A program made the position numbers and the translations under genes. A model generated the notes under the pieces. It was given only the letters and a program-made list of their open reading frames with translations, did no database searches and was not told where the DNA came from. Source: Kribbella solani (GTDB lineage: Bacteria > Actinomycetota > Actinomycetes > Propionibacteriales > Kribbellaceae). Taken from it: 64,000 bases of DNA. Location: positions 2,728,001-2,792,000 of the forward strand of contig NZ_JACHNF010000001.1 in assembly GCF_014205295.1 (NCBI RefSeq). Direction: 5' to 3'. Within the stretch, counting starts at the first letter, position 1. Each line of letters starts with the position of its first letter. Positions 45,748-54,840 of the stretch are shown one piece after another.

Positions 45748-48700
45748 TCAGCTTGAGGCCTCACCTCGGCCGGTGCCGGTGCCGGTGTCAGCTCCGGTGC
45801 TGGTGTCGGCTCCGGTGCTGGTGGGGTTGGGGTTGGGTAGTGCGGTGGCGAGGAGCTCTGCCAGGTGGTGGGGGCGGCGTGAAGTGCCTTGAGTGATTTG
45901 GGTACGGCAGCTGAACCCGTCAGCAAGGACGGTTGTTGCATCGGGCAACGAGCGCACGGCCGGCAGCAGCGTACGCTCGCCAACCGCCTTCGAGAGCTCG
46001 TAGTGATCGCGTTCGAAGCCGAAGTTCCCCGCCAGGCCGCAGCAACCGGGGTCGGCGACGCGGGCGTCGATTCCGGCGGCTGACATCAGTTCACGATCAG
46101 CATCGAAGCCGAGGACGGCGTGCTGATGACAGTGCGGCTGCACGTACGCCTCGCCTCCGACCCGCGGCGGTTTCCAGCCGGCCTCGACGAGCAGCTCCGC
46201 AAAGGTCCGCGTGTTCGCCGCCAGGCTGTCAACAAGAGGATTGTCGACCATGAGCCGCCGCGCATCATCGCGCAGCGCGGCCGTACAACTAGGTTCAAGA
46301 CCAACAATCGGCGTACCCGCGGCCAGGTGCGGCGCAAGTGCCTGCACCGAACGGTTGAGTACGCGCCGGGCGGTTGTCAGCTGCCCAGTCGAGATCCAGG
46401 TCAGCCCACAGCAGACCGGCTTGTCCGGCAACACGACCTCAAACCCGGCCGCCTCCAACACCTCCACCGCCGCCCGCCCAACCTCAGGCGCCAGGTAATT
46501 GGTGAAAGTATCCGGCCAAAGCACAACCTTCCGCCCACCACGTTCCCCCTCAGATCGACTACGTGAGGACGATCCCTCTCGGCGGTTGAACCATTGCGCG
46601 AAGGTTTCGGTGGCGAAAGGTGGGACGGCTCGCTCGGCCGCGATTCCGCCGAGGCGTTTGGTCAACTGCAGACCAGCGAAGCGGTTGGCGAGCTTCGGCG
46701 CCCGGGACGCGAAGCGCGACCACAACGGCAACCACCCCATCGACCAATGCGACAACGGCCGGGCCCACGGACGTCGGGCGTAGTGATGGTGCGTGAATTC
46801 CGCCTTGTACGTCGCAACGTCAACGTTCACAGGACAATCCGACAAACATCCCTTGCAGGACAAACACAGATCCAGCCCGTCCCGTACTTCCGTCGACCGC
46901 CACCCATCCGTGATCAGGTCGCCCTGCAACATCTCCCACAGCAGATGCGCCCGGCCGCGGGTTGAATGCAATTCCTCGCGGGTGACCTGATAGCTCGGGC
47001 ACATCACGCTGCCCGAGGTCTGCCGGCATTTGCCGATCCCGACGCACCGGCGCTGCGCCCGGGCGAAATCGTGCTCGTCATCGGGATAGTCGAACAGCGT
47101 CGCCACATGCCGGTTCTTCGCCACGCCGTCGTGCCGGATCGCCAGGTCGAGCCGCGGCGGGTCGACAATCATCCCAGGGTTCAGTACGCCTGCCGGGTCC
47201 CAAATGCGCTTCAGTTCACCGAAAAGCGCAACACCATCGGCGCCGTACATCTTGCTCAGCAGTTCACCGCGCGCCCGCCCGTCACCATGTTCGCCGGACA
47301 CCGATCCGCCGAGCTCGACCACAAGATCCGCGGCTTGGTCGACAAAATTCCGGTACGTCGCGACGCCGCCCGTACTGAGCAGGTCGAAGTCGATCCGCAT
47401 GTGCATACAGCCTTCGCCGAAATGCCCGTACGACGCGCCGGACAGACCGTGCCGCCCGAGTAGTTCGTCCAGTCCGCGCAGGTACGCGCCGAGTCGCTCC
47501 GGTGGTACTGCCGCGTCCTCCCAACCGCCCCACGCCTCGGCGCCATCCGCGCGGCGGGTCGCCAGGCCGGCGGCATCTGTGCGGCACCGCCATAGAACGG
47601 CCTGCGCCTTGGGATCGGTGACGAGCGAGGCGGTGGCGGGCGAGCCAGAGTCGCGCAGTTCTTCCAGCATCGTGCGAGCCGCGCCGCCGGCGGCCGGCTC
47701 GTCGTCGGCGCCGACCTCGACCAGCAGCCAGGCGTTTCCGGGCGGGAGCCCCGCGCTGACGGCCGCGTCCCGGACCTCGGCGGGCAGCCGGTCGACCAGC
47801 TTGTTGTTGATGGATTCCATCGTGAGCGGGTGGTGCCGGAGGACGACGGGTACGCAGTCGGCGGAGGTGATCGAGTCGGTGAAGCCGAGTACGCAGAGAA
47901 CCTTTGCCTTGGGCAACTCGGTCAGGCGCACGGTGGCGCGAAGCGTCGCGGCGAGTCCGCCTTCGCTACCGGCCAGCAATCCGGCCACGTTGTAGCCGTA
48001 CTCGGGCAGCAGCCGGTGTAGTGCATAGCCCGAGATCTGGCGAGTGAACTGGCCGAACCGGCGCCGGATCAGCAGTTCGTTCCGATCCACAAACGATTGG
48101 AGCGCCCGATGCAGCTCGCCCTCCCGCCCGGGCCGAGCGGCCAACACCTCCCGTCCTGCCAACCCGTCGCGGCCGCCCGACGCCCCCTGGTCGGCCAACG
48201 CGTCACGCGCGGTCAGCCCGTCGCGGCCGGTCAGCGTGTCGCGGGTGGCGGCGAAGGTCAGGCGGGTGCCGTCGGCGAGGACGGTGTCCAGAGATTGCAG
48301 ATTGTCGGCAGTCGTACCCCAGGCAACCGAGTGCGCGCCGCACGCATTGTTGGCAATCATCCCGCCGAGCGTGGCGCGGCTCGCGGACGACGGATCGGCG
48401 CCGAACGCCAGCCCGTGCGGACGCCCGGCAGCCAACAGATCAGTCAGTACTACCCCCGGCTCGACGATCGCGGTTCGCGCAACCGGGTCGAGCTCGAGAA
48501 TGCGGTTCACATGCCGCGAGGTGTCGATGACGACTCCCCCGATCGCATTGCCGGCCATCGATGTACCACCACCGCGGACCACGACCGGCGCCCCGGCCGC
48601 GGCGGTCAGCGTGACGGCAGCGGCCAGTTCGTCCGCATCCGCCGGTACGACAACCAGGTCCGGCACTGCCCGGTAGTTCGATCCGTCCGCCGCGTACAGC

Positions 48701-48834
48701 GCCCGCGTACGCCGGTCGTTGGCCACTTCGCCGCGCAGTTCCCGGCGAAGCGCGGCGACCAGCCGCGAGATGTCGTACCCGGTGGAGCCGATTGTTGGAT
48801 CGTCTGGGGTTAACATTGTCGACAATCTACTCAT
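45748..48834 (-). CDS. FAD-binding and Fe-S oxidoreductase (GlcD-GlcF type fusion)
   Basis: About 1028 residues. The N-terminal half is a PCMH FAD domain (VVRGGGTSMAGNAIGG) with its GlcD-type C-terminal part. The rest has two Fe-S clusters (CVGIGKCRQ, and CLSCKGCLSDCPVN) and CCG-type cysteine domains (PVCCGLTWI, DPGCCGLAGNFG). Such fusions oxidise 2-hydroxy acids such as D-lactate or glycolate and pass electrons to quinone. ATG 48834 or 48816 are possible starts and operator B overlaps them. Two low-complexity inserts stand out: a GRDGLTARDAL-like stretch near residues 200-240 and a TGADT repeat at the C-terminus. Confidence 0.9.
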   Translation of the reverse strand: MSRLSTMLTPDDPTIGSTGYDISRLVAALRRELRGEVANDRRTRALYAADGSNYRAVPDLVVVPADADELAAAVTLTAAAGAPVVVRGGGTSMAGNAIGGVVIDTSRHVNRILELDPVARTAIVEPGVVLTDLLAAGRPHGLAFGADPSSASRATLGGMIANNACGAHSVAWGTTADNLQSLDTVLADGTRLTFAATRDTLTGRDGLTARDALADQGASGGRDGLAGREVLAARPGREGELHRALQSFVDRNELLIRRRFGQFTRQISGYALHRLLPEYGYNVAGLLAGSEGGLAATLRATVRLTELPKAKVLCVLGFTDSITSADCVPVVLRHHPLTMESINNKLVDRLPAEVRDAAVSAGLPPGNAWLLVEVGADDEPAAGGAARTMLEELRDSGSPATASLVTDPKAQAVLWRCRTDAAGLATRRADGAEAWGGWEDAAVPPERLGAYLRGLDELLGRHGLSGASYGHFGEGCMHMRIDFDLLSTGGVATYRNFVDQAADLVVELGGSVSGEHGDGRARGELLSKMYGADGVALFGELKRIWDPAGVLNPGMIVDPPRLDLAIRHDGVAKNRHVATLFDYPDDEHDFARAQRRCVGIGKCRQTSGSVMCPSYQVTREELHSTRGRAHLLWEMLQGDLITDGWRSTEVRDGLDLCLSCKGCLSDCPVNVDVATYKAEFTHHHYARRPWARPLSHWSMGWLPLWSRFASRAPKLANRFAGLQLTKRLGGIAAERAVPPFATETFAQWFNRREGSSSRSRSEGERGGRKVVLWPDTFTNYLAPEVGRAAVEVLEAAGFEVVLPDKPVCCGLTWISTGQLTTARRVLNRSVQALAPHLAAGTPIVGLEPSCTAALRDDARRLMVDNPLVDSLAANTRTFAELLVEAGWKPPRVGGEAYVQPHCHQHAVLGFDADRELMSAAGIDARVADPGCCGLAGNFGFERDHYELSKAVGERTLLPAVRSLPDATTVLADGFSCRTQITQGTSRRPHHLAELLATALPNPNPTSTGADTSTGADTGTGTGRGEASS
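48815..48826. promoter_or_regulatory. GntR-type operator B
   Basis: ATTGTCGACAAT, a perfect 12-base palindrome, between the divergent FAD oxidase and isomerase genes. It overlaps the ATG at 48816 of the oxidase gene, and another half-site (ATTGTTGGA) lies near 48791. ACAATCTAC is shared with operator C. Confidence 0.7.
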
Positions 48835-48861
48835 TTCGGTTGACGTCAGCCAGGAGGTCGG

Positions 48862-49590
48862 ATGGTCACGGTAGGGCTGCTCTATCCCGGACACAGCGCG
48901 GAGGACGACTACCCGACGCTCGAGGCGCGGCTGGACGGGACCGTGAAGCTGCCGGTGGTGATCACCTCCGTCGGTGAGGACGCGCACCGGGTGGACGCGC
49001 TGCTCGACCTCGGTCGCGCCGAGCGGCTTGCCGAAGGCGCTGCCGAGCTCGCGCCGGCCCAGCCGGACGCGGTGATGTGGGCCTGCACGTCGGGCAGCTT
49101 CGTGTTCGGCCGGGAGGGCGCGAACATCCAGGCGGCCGGCGTGGCGCAGGCGCTCGGCGTACCGGCGTCGTCCACCTCGATCGCCTTCGTCGACGCCTGC
49201 CGGGAGCTCGGCCTGCGGCGGGTCGCCGTGGCCGCCTCGTACCCGGAGGAGGTGGCGCAGCACTTCGTCCGCTTCCTCACCGGCGGCGGCGTCGAGGTGG
49301 TGTCGATGGGCAGCAACGGGATCATCACCGCCGCCGAGGTCGGCACCCTGGCGCCCGAGCAGGTGGTGGCGATGGTGAAGGCCGCCGACCACCCGGACGC
49401 CGAGGCGATCCTGGTCCCCGACACCGCGATGCACACGCTGGCGATTGTCGACGATCTCGAGGCGGCGGTCGGCAAGCCCGTACTGACCGCGAACCAGGTG
49501 ACGGTCTGGAAGGGCCTCCAGTTGACCGGCGTTGTACCGTCATTGCCACATCTGGGGACGCTGTTCGCCACAAGGGGGAAGCAAGAGTGA
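48862..49590 (+). CDS. Asp/Glu racemase-fold protein (maleate isomerase/EutA-like), copy 2
   Basis: A 242-residue paralogue of the 42334 product. The first cysteine is kept (Cys75 in WACTSGSF), but the second position reads VPDTAMHT with Asp187, so it has one catalytic Cys, as in arylmalonate decarboxylase. The two copies therefore probably do different reactions. AGGAGG precedes ATG 48862. Its stop overlaps the GntR start (GTGA), so it is co-expressed with the regulator. Confidence 0.85.
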   Translation: MVTVGLLYPGHSAEDDYPTLEARLDGTVKLPVVITSVGEDAHRVDALLDLGRAERLAEGAAELAPAQPDAVMWACTSGSFVFGREGANIQAAGVAQALGVPASSTSIAFVDACRELGLRRVAVAASYPEEVAQHFVRFLTGGGVEVVSMGSNGIITAAEVGTLAPEQVVAMVKAADHPDAEAILVPDTAMHTLAIVDDLEAAVGKPVLTANQVTVWKGLQLTGVVPSLPHLGTLFATRGKQE

Positions 49591-50234
49591 CCGATTACAT
49601 CGAGCCGCTGGTTCAGGAGTCGACGCCGAGCATCATCGCCGACAAGCTGCGCAAAGCCATCGGCTATGGCGAGATCAAGCCTGGCTCGCAGCTCGCCGAG
49701 GCCGACCTGGCCCGCAAGCTGGGCGTCAGCCGGGGACCGCTGCGCGAGGGCATGCAGCGGCTCACCCAGGAAGGGCTGCTGATCTCCATCCGCAACCGCG
49801 GGCTGTTCGTCGTCGACCTGACGCCGGACGACATCCGCGACATGTACGTGGCCCGGCAGGCGATCGAGCTGGCCGCGGCCAGGCAGATCCTGGCCGGCGA
49901 ATTCGAAGCGGCCGGCAAGGCGCTGTCCGCGTTCGGCCACGCGATGCTGGATGCGGACGGCGATCCGGGTGCCATCGGCGAGCTGGATATCGAGTTCCAC
50001 GAGACCCTGGTCCGGCTGTCCGGCAGCCCGCGGCTGATCCGGATGCATCAGACGTCCATCATCGAGACCCGGATGTGCATCCACGCGCTGGAGGAGACGT
50101 ACCTCGCGACCGACGTCCGCGCGATGGAACACTCCGATCTCGCCGAAGCGATCGGGGCCGGCAACGTGGCCCGTACCGAGATGCTTCTGCTGGCGCACAT
50201 GGACGACGCGATCGAGCGGCTGGTCAACCGCTGA
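49587..50234 (+). CDS. GntR-family regulator with FCD domain
   Basis: A 215-residue FadR-type regulator. The winged helix spans about 15-75, with the recognition region ADLARKLGVSRGPLREGM, and the all-helical FCD ligand domain follows, with an FHETLV metal-site His. FCD-GntR proteins typically bind palindromes of the form TTGTNNACAA, matching operators A-D around it. It is probably the local repressor and autoregulated through operator B. GTG 49587 overlaps the upstream stop. The 3' end overlaps the convergent aldehyde dehydrogenase by 11 bases. Confidence 0.92.
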   Translation: MTDYIEPLVQESTPSIIADKLRKAIGYGEIKPGSQLAEADLARKLGVSRGPLREGMQRLTQEGLLISIRNRGLFVVDLTPDDIRDMYVARQAIELAAARQILAGEFEAAGKALSAFGHAMLDADGDPGAIGELDIEFHETLVRLSGSPRLIRMHQTSIIETRMCIHALEETYLATDVRAMEHSDLAEAIGAGNVARTEMLLLAHMDDAIERLVNR

Positions 50235-51711
50235 CGGCAATCCCGATGTACTTCGTCTCCAGGAACTCGTCGATCCCGACGGCACCGCCCTCCCGGCCGA
50301 GCCCGGACTGCTTCACCCCGCCGAACGGTGCCGCCGGGTTCGACACCACCCCCTGATTGAGGCCGACCATGCCGGTCTCGATCGACTCCGCCACCCGCAG
50401 CGCCCGGCGCAGGTCGTTCGTGAAGACGTACGCGACCAGCCCGTACTCGGTGTCGTTCGCGGCCGCGATCACCTCGTCCTCGGTGCTGAACGGCGTCAGC
50501 GGCGCGACCGGCCCGAAGATCTCCTGATCCGCCATCGCGGCGTCCCGCGGTACGCCGGTGAGCACCGTCGGCGGGTAGAAGTACCCGTCGCCCGGCGCGA
50601 TCTCGCCGCCGGTGAGTACGGTGGCGCCCCGCCCGACCGCGTCCGCTACGAGCGAACGCACTTTGTCCCGGCCGGCCTCGTCGATCAACGGCCCGACCTT
50701 GATGTCCGGTTCGGTGCCCCGCCCGACGGTCAGCGCGCCCATCCGGTCCGCTAGCCGGCGACCGAACTCGTCGATCACCGCATTGTGAACAAAAATACGA
50801 TTGGCAGCCGTACACGCCTCGCCCATGTTCCGCATCTTGGCCGCGATCGCGCCGTCGACCGCCTCGTCAAGGTCGGCGTCCTCGAAGACGATGAACGGTG
50901 CGTTGCCGCCCAGCTCGAGGGAGGTACGGAGCACCTTCTCAGCGCATTGTTCGAGCAGGACGCGACCGACTCGAGTGGACCCGGTGAAGGACAGCTTGCG
51001 GGCCAGCCCGGACCGAATCAGTGGCTCCATCACACCGCCCGCGTCCATCGCGGTGACACAGTTGACCACGCCCGCCGGTACGCCGGCCTCGGCCAGGATG
51101 CCCATCAACGCGAGCATCGACAGCGGCGTCTGGTGCGCGGGCTTGATCACGCTCGTGCAGCCGGCCGCGATCGCCGGGCCAAGCTTGCGGGTTCCCATCG
51201 CCATCGGGAAGTTCCACGGGGTGATCAGCAGACAGGGGCCGACCGGTTGCTTCGTGATCAGGAAGCGCGCGTTCCCAGCCGGCGCGGTCTGGTACCCGCC
51301 GTCGATCCGCAGCGCTTCACCGGCAAAGTGCCGGAAGAACTCGGCCGCGTACGCGATCTCACCACGGGCCTCGGGCAACGGTTTGCCCATCTCCAGGGTC
51401 ATCAGCAGCGCCAGCTCGTCGGTGCGCTCGATCAGCAGTTCGTACGCCGCGGTGAGCATGTCGGCGCGTTCGCGTGGCGAGGTACGGGCGAAATCCGGCT
51501 GCGCCGCGACCGCCGCGTCGAGTGCGGCGCGACCGTCCGCCGGAGTCGCGTCGGCGACCGCGCACAGGACCTGACCGGTGGACGGATCGACGACATCGAA
51601 GGTCGCGCCGCCACTGGACTCGATCCATTTGCCGTCGACGAACAACCGCTTCTCGACGGCATCCACGACGCGTACTTCGTCCTTGGCGTGTGCTTCGTCC
51701 GGCCGGTTCAT
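50224..51711 (-). CDS. Succinate-semialdehyde dehydrogenase-like aldehyde dehydrogenase
   Basis: A 495-residue NAD(P)-dependent aldehyde dehydrogenase. It has the TPWNFP segment, LELGGNAPFIVF and the catalytic Cys in MGEACTAANRIFV, with PFGGVKQSGLGREGG near the end. Similarity is to GabD-type enzymes. ATG 51711 was chosen; it overlaps the stop of a small upstream frame as ATGA. With the divergent class III aminotransferase it forms an amine-to-acid module. It is governed by operator C. Confidence 0.93.
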   Translation of the reverse strand: MNRPDEAHAKDEVRVVDAVEKRLFVDGKWIESSGGATFDVVDPSTGQVLCAVADATPADGRAALDAAVAAQPDFARTSPRERADMLTAAYELLIERTDELALLMTLEMGKPLPEARGEIAYAAEFFRHFAGEALRIDGGYQTAPAGNARFLITKQPVGPCLLITPWNFPMAMGTRKLGPAIAAGCTSVIKPAHQTPLSMLALMGILAEAGVPAGVVNCVTAMDAGGVMEPLIRSGLARKLSFTGSTRVGRVLLEQCAEKVLRTSLELGGNAPFIVFEDADLDEAVDGAIAAKMRNMGEACTAANRIFVHNAVIDEFGRRLADRMGALTVGRGTEPDIKVGPLIDEAGRDKVRSLVADAVGRGATVLTGGEIAPGDGYFYPPTVLTGVPRDAAMADQEIFGPVAPLTPFSTEDEVIAAANDTEYGLVAYVFTNDLRRALRVAESIETGMVGLNQGVVSNPAAPFGGVKQSGLGREGGAVGIDEFLETKYIGIAVSG

Positions 51712-51842
51712 GCACGACCCCGCTTCGCCGCAGCCGCTGAGGTCTCCCGGCCACCGACCGGAAGCTGCCCACTCCACCGCAACGGGATCCCACCACCCGC
51801 TCCCGGGCTGGGATTGATGATGCACTCGTTCCGGTCGTCCAT
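51708..51842 (-). CDS. Possible 44-residue leader peptide or small protein
   Basis: A frame of 44 codons starts at ATG 51842, with GAAGGGG five bases upstream, and ends exactly on the dehydrogenase start (ATGA). Its product begins MDDRNECIINPSPG and ends AAAAKRGRA; no family is recognised. It could be a real small protein, a coupling leader, or chance in GC-rich DNA. Confidence 0.4.
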   Translation of the reverse strand: MDDRNECIINPSPGAGGGIPLRWSGQLPVGGRETSAAAAKRGRA

Positions 51843-51881
51843 GAGCACCCCTTCACCGGCTTCGGCAGCTGAGATACGCTG

Positions 51882-51893
51882 ATTGTCAACAAT
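51882..51893. promoter_or_regulatory. GntR-type operator C
   Basis: ATTGTCAACAAT, flanked as GATTGTCAACAATC, between the aldehyde dehydrogenase leader and the class III aminotransferase gene. ACAATCTAC follows, as in operator B, and TTGACGT lies close downstream in both. Confidence 0.7.
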
Positions 51894-51922
51894 CTACCAT
51901 TTGACGTTCAGAGGGGAAGTCC

Positions 51923-53176
51923 GTGGCCGAGCTCTCGCAAATCCTGAAACAGGCGACCGGTGTGGTCGCCGCCCGCGGTACGGGCGTGCAACTGTTCGAC
52001 GAGGACGACCGCCGATATCTGGACTTCACCGCGGGCATCGGCGTCACGTCGACGGGGCACTGCCACCCGCGTGTGGTCGCGGCCGCCCAGGAGCAGGTCG
52101 GCCGGATCATCCACGCGCAGTACACGACCGTCATGCACCGGCCGCTGCTCAACCTGGTGGAGCGGCTCGGCGACGTACTCCCCCAGGGTCTGGACCGGAT
52201 GTTCTTCGCGAACTCCGGCAGCGAAGCGATCGAGGCCGCCCTGCGGCTGACCCGCCAGGCGACCGGCCGGCCGAACGTGATCGTGTTCCACGGCGGATTC
52301 CACGGCCGGACCGTGGCCGCGGGCTCGATGACGACCTCCGGTACCAAGTTCCGGTCCGGTTTCAGCCCGTTGATGGCCGGCGTCCACGTGTCGCCGTTCC
52401 CCGACCCCGGCCACTTCGGCTGGCCGGTCGAGCAGGCCACCGACTTCGCGCTCAGCCAGCTGGACTACGTACTGCAAACCCTGAGCGCGCCGGCCGACAC
52501 CGCCGCGTTCTTCGTCGAACCGGTGCTCGGTGAGGGTGGGTACGTGCCTGCGAACGAGCGGTTCTTCGCCGGCCTGCGGGAGCGCGCGGACGCGCACGGG
52601 ATTCTGCTGGTTGTCGACGAAGTACAGACCGGGTTCGGGCGTACCGGGAAGTTCTGGGGCGGCGACCACTTCGGATCGCGACCGGACGTTGTCGTCACGG
52701 CGAAGGGGCTGGCGTCCGGGTTCCCATTGTCTGCAATCGCCGCGTCGTCGGAGTTGATGGAGAAGGCCTGGCCTGGTTCACAAGGTGGGACCTACGGCGC
52801 GAACGCGGTGGCGTGCGCGGCCGCGCTGGCGACACTCGACGTGATCCAGGACGAAGGCTTGGTACAGAACTCGGCCGAGCGGGGCGCGCAGCTCAAGCAG
52901 GCATTGCAGCTGGTCGCGGACAAGCACGAGCGGATCACCGACGTACGCGGACTCGGCCTGATGATCGGCAACGAGTTCCGTGACGCGAACGGGAAGCCGG
53001 ACCCGGTGACGGCGGCAGCGGTTCAGCAGGAGGCGGCGCGGCGCGGGCTGCTCCTGCTCACGTGCGGCGCCTGGGGCCAGGTCGTCCGCTTCATCCCGGC
53101 GCTGGTCGTCTCCCCCGACGAGATCGACGAAGCCGCCGCCCTCTGGTCCGACGCGGTAACCGCCGTAGCCGGCTGA
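51923..53176 (+). CDS. Class III aminotransferase (4-aminobutyrate/diaminobutyrate type)
   Basis: A 417-residue PLP enzyme that moves an omega-amino group to 2-oxoglutarate or pyruvate. Motifs: NSGSEAIEAALRLTR, HGGFHGRT, VDEVQTGFGRTG and the PLP lysine in VTAKGLASGFP. Relatives include GabT and the diaminobutyrate aminotransferase DoeD of ectoine breakdown. GAGGGGAAG precedes GTG 51923. With the divergent aldehyde dehydrogenase it forms the typical two-step removal of a terminal amine. Confidence 0.93.
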   Translation: MAELSQILKQATGVVAARGTGVQLFDEDDRRYLDFTAGIGVTSTGHCHPRVVAAAQEQVGRIIHAQYTTVMHRPLLNLVERLGDVLPQGLDRMFFANSGSEAIEAALRLTRQATGRPNVIVFHGGFHGRTVAAGSMTTSGTKFRSGFSPLMAGVHVSPFPDPGHFGWPVEQATDFALSQLDYVLQTLSAPADTAAFFVEPVLGEGGYVPANERFFAGLRERADAHGILLVVDEVQTGFGRTGKFWGGDHFGSRPDVVVTAKGLASGFPLSAIAASSELMEKAWPGSQGGTYGANAVACAAALATLDVIQDEGLVQNSAERGAQLKQALQLVADKHERITDVRGLGLMIGNEFRDANGKPDPVTAAAVQQEAARRGLLLLTCGAWGQVVRFIPALVVSPDEIDEAAALWSDAVTAVAG

Positions 53177-53193
53177 TCCACGGTCCTCGGCCT

Positions 53194-53221
53194 GACGCCG
53201 CGTCCCATCGGACGCGGCGTC
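53194..53221 (+). terminator. Terminator after the class III aminotransferase
   Basis: A perfect 12-bp stem, GACGCCGCGTCC / GGACGCGGCGTC, with loop CATC, 17 bases past the stop and followed by TTCGG. Confidence 0.85.
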
Positions 53222-53245
53222 TTCGGTTGCTCAGCTGTGTCCGTA

Positions 53246-53337
53246 CACAGCAGGAGGCCGGCCAGCGGTTTCCGGAACAAATAGTGCGCCAGCTGGCGAA
53301 TTGTTTCCGGAGATCGGCGGGCCGGCCTCCTGCTGTG
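53246..53337. repeat. Long structured palindrome between convergent genes
   Basis: Perfect 18-base arms CACAGCAGGAGGCCGGCC (53246-53263) and their complement (53320-53337) enclose 56 bases. These hold a second imperfect inverted repeat (CCGGAACAAAT and ATTGTTTCCGG) and a central GCCAGCTGGC palindrome. It sits 14 bases past the MFS stop, so it may end that transcript, but it is more complex than an ordinary terminator. Confidence 0.75.
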
Positions 53338-53351
53338 GTTCAGATTCTGGT

Positions 53352-54761
53352 TCAGGCCTTGGTGGCGGCCGGTTCCAGGTCCACCGGCGGCAGCGCGTCA
53401 TCAGTACCGGGGATTTCTGTGCCGTTCAACGGGCACCGGGAAGTCTCCGGGACCTTGATCAGCGCGATCGCACCGACCACGCAGGCCGCCATCATGTAGT
53501 ACGCAGGCACCAGCGAATCCCCGAGTTTCGCCGTCAGCCAGTCGTTCACCGCGGGCGCCGTACCACCGAAGAGCGAGGTGGACACGTTGTACGCGATCGC
53601 GAACCCGGCGTACCGCACATGGGTCGGGAACATCGCCGGGAACGTCGCCGAAATGGTCGCGAGCTGCGGTACGTAGAGCAGCCCGAGCACCGCGAACCCG
53701 ATGATCGCGCCGAGCATGTTCGTACTCATCAGCATGAACATCGGTACACCGAACACGAACAGCCCGCCGAGCGAGACCCACCACAACGGTTTTCGGCCGA
53801 CCCGGTCGGACATCCGGCCGGCGAACGGAACGAACACCATCATTGTCAACATTCCTATGATCGGCACCACCAGCGACTTGTCGGAGCTGAGCCCGATCTC
53901 CTTCTCCAGGTACGTCGGCATGTACGTCAGCAGCGTGTAGTTGACGACGTTCAGCGCGATCACCATGCCACCGAGACGCAGGATCGGCGCCCAGTACCCG
54001 GCCAGCAGGTCCCGGAACTGATGCGAGGTCTGCTCTTCCTTCTGGCCTTTCGCCTCGAGCTCGCGGAAGACCGGCGTGTCCTCGAGCTTGGACCGGAGGT
54101 ACACCCCGACCAGACCGAGCGGCGCGGCAACCAGGAACGGCAGCCGCCAGCCCCAGGAATGCATCGCCTCGTCGCCGAGCAGCAGCGAGAAGCCGAGCAT
54201 CAGCAGCGCGCCGAGCGAGAACCCGGCGAGCGTCCCGAACTCCAGGAAGCTGCCGAGGAACCCGCGCTTGCGGCTCGGCGCGTACTCGGCCATGAAGGTC
54301 GCGGCGCCGCCGTACTCACCACCGGTCGAGAAGCCCTGCACCATCCGGAGCAGCACCAGCAGCACCGGCGCCCAGTACCCGATCGTGTGGAACGAAGGCA
54401 CGAGTCCGGCGCACAGGGTCGCGCCGGACATCAGGATGATGGTGATCGCGAGTACGTGCTTACGGCCGAGCCGGTCGCCGAGCGGTCCCCAGACCAGGCC
54501 GCCGAGTGGCCGGACCAGGAACGAGACGGCGAACGTCATCAGCGCGAGCAGGGTCTGGCTCTCGGTGTCACCCGGGAAGATCGCGGCCGAGATGTACGTC
54601 ACGCCGTACGCGTAGATGCCGTAGTCGAACCACTCGGTGGCATTCCCGATCGCCGACGCGGCGATCGCCTTCTTGAGCACTCCGGGCGGCGGTTCCGCCT
54701 CAACCGTGGGGGTCGCCCCGGGCGGCGGGGTGTCCACGGGTCGTCGGTTCTCGGGCTCCAC
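53352..54761 (-). CDS. MFS transporter of the MHS family (ProP-like)
   Basis: A 469-residue proton symporter with 12 helices. It has the GNATEWFDYGIYAYG first helix, RPLGGLVWGPLGDRLGRK and RMVQGFSTGGEYGGA, which mark the metabolite:H+ symporter group that includes the proline/betaine carrier ProP. It probably brings in the compound used by this block. GTG 54761 has AGGAGG six bases upstream and is preferred over ATG 54809. Operator D lies about 80 bases upstream. Confidence 0.93.
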   Translation of the reverse strand: MEPENRRPVDTPPPGATPTVEAEPPPGVLKKAIAASAIGNATEWFDYGIYAYGVTYISAAIFPGDTESQTLLALMTFAVSFLVRPLGGLVWGPLGDRLGRKHVLAITIILMSGATLCAGLVPSFHTIGYWAPVLLVLLRMVQGFSTGGEYGGAATFMAEYAPSRKRGFLGSFLEFGTLAGFSLGALLMLGFSLLLGDEAMHSWGWRLPFLVAAPLGLVGVYLRSKLEDTPVFRELEAKGQKEEQTSHQFRDLLAGYWAPILRLGGMVIALNVVNYTLLTYMPTYLEKEIGLSSDKSLVVPIIGMLTMMVFVPFAGRMSDRVGRKPLWWVSLGGLFVFGVPMFMLMSTNMLGAIIGFAVLGLLYVPQLATISATFPAMFPTHVRYAGFAIAYNVSTSLFGGTAPAVNDWLTAKLGDSLVPAYYMMAACVVGAIALIKVPETSRCPLNGTEIPGTDDALPPVDLEPAATKA

Positions 54762-54840
54762 AGTGTTCCTCCTGTCGTTTACGGCCTCACCCGAGTGCCC
54801 ACCTCGCACAAATCAACACGCCCCACGGGAAGGTCGTAGT

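Noticed and set aside
45748-49434. A 1228-residue frame for the FAD/Fe-S oxidase
   Set aside because: The first 200 residues are antisense to the racemase-like gene at 48862; the family sequence begins at 48834 or 48816.
42334-53176. Firm assignment of the block as the ectoine degradation cluster
   Set aside because: EutB, EutC, DoeB and an ectoine-specific importer are not seen, while DUF3830, an amidase and a hydroxyacid dehydrogenase are present.
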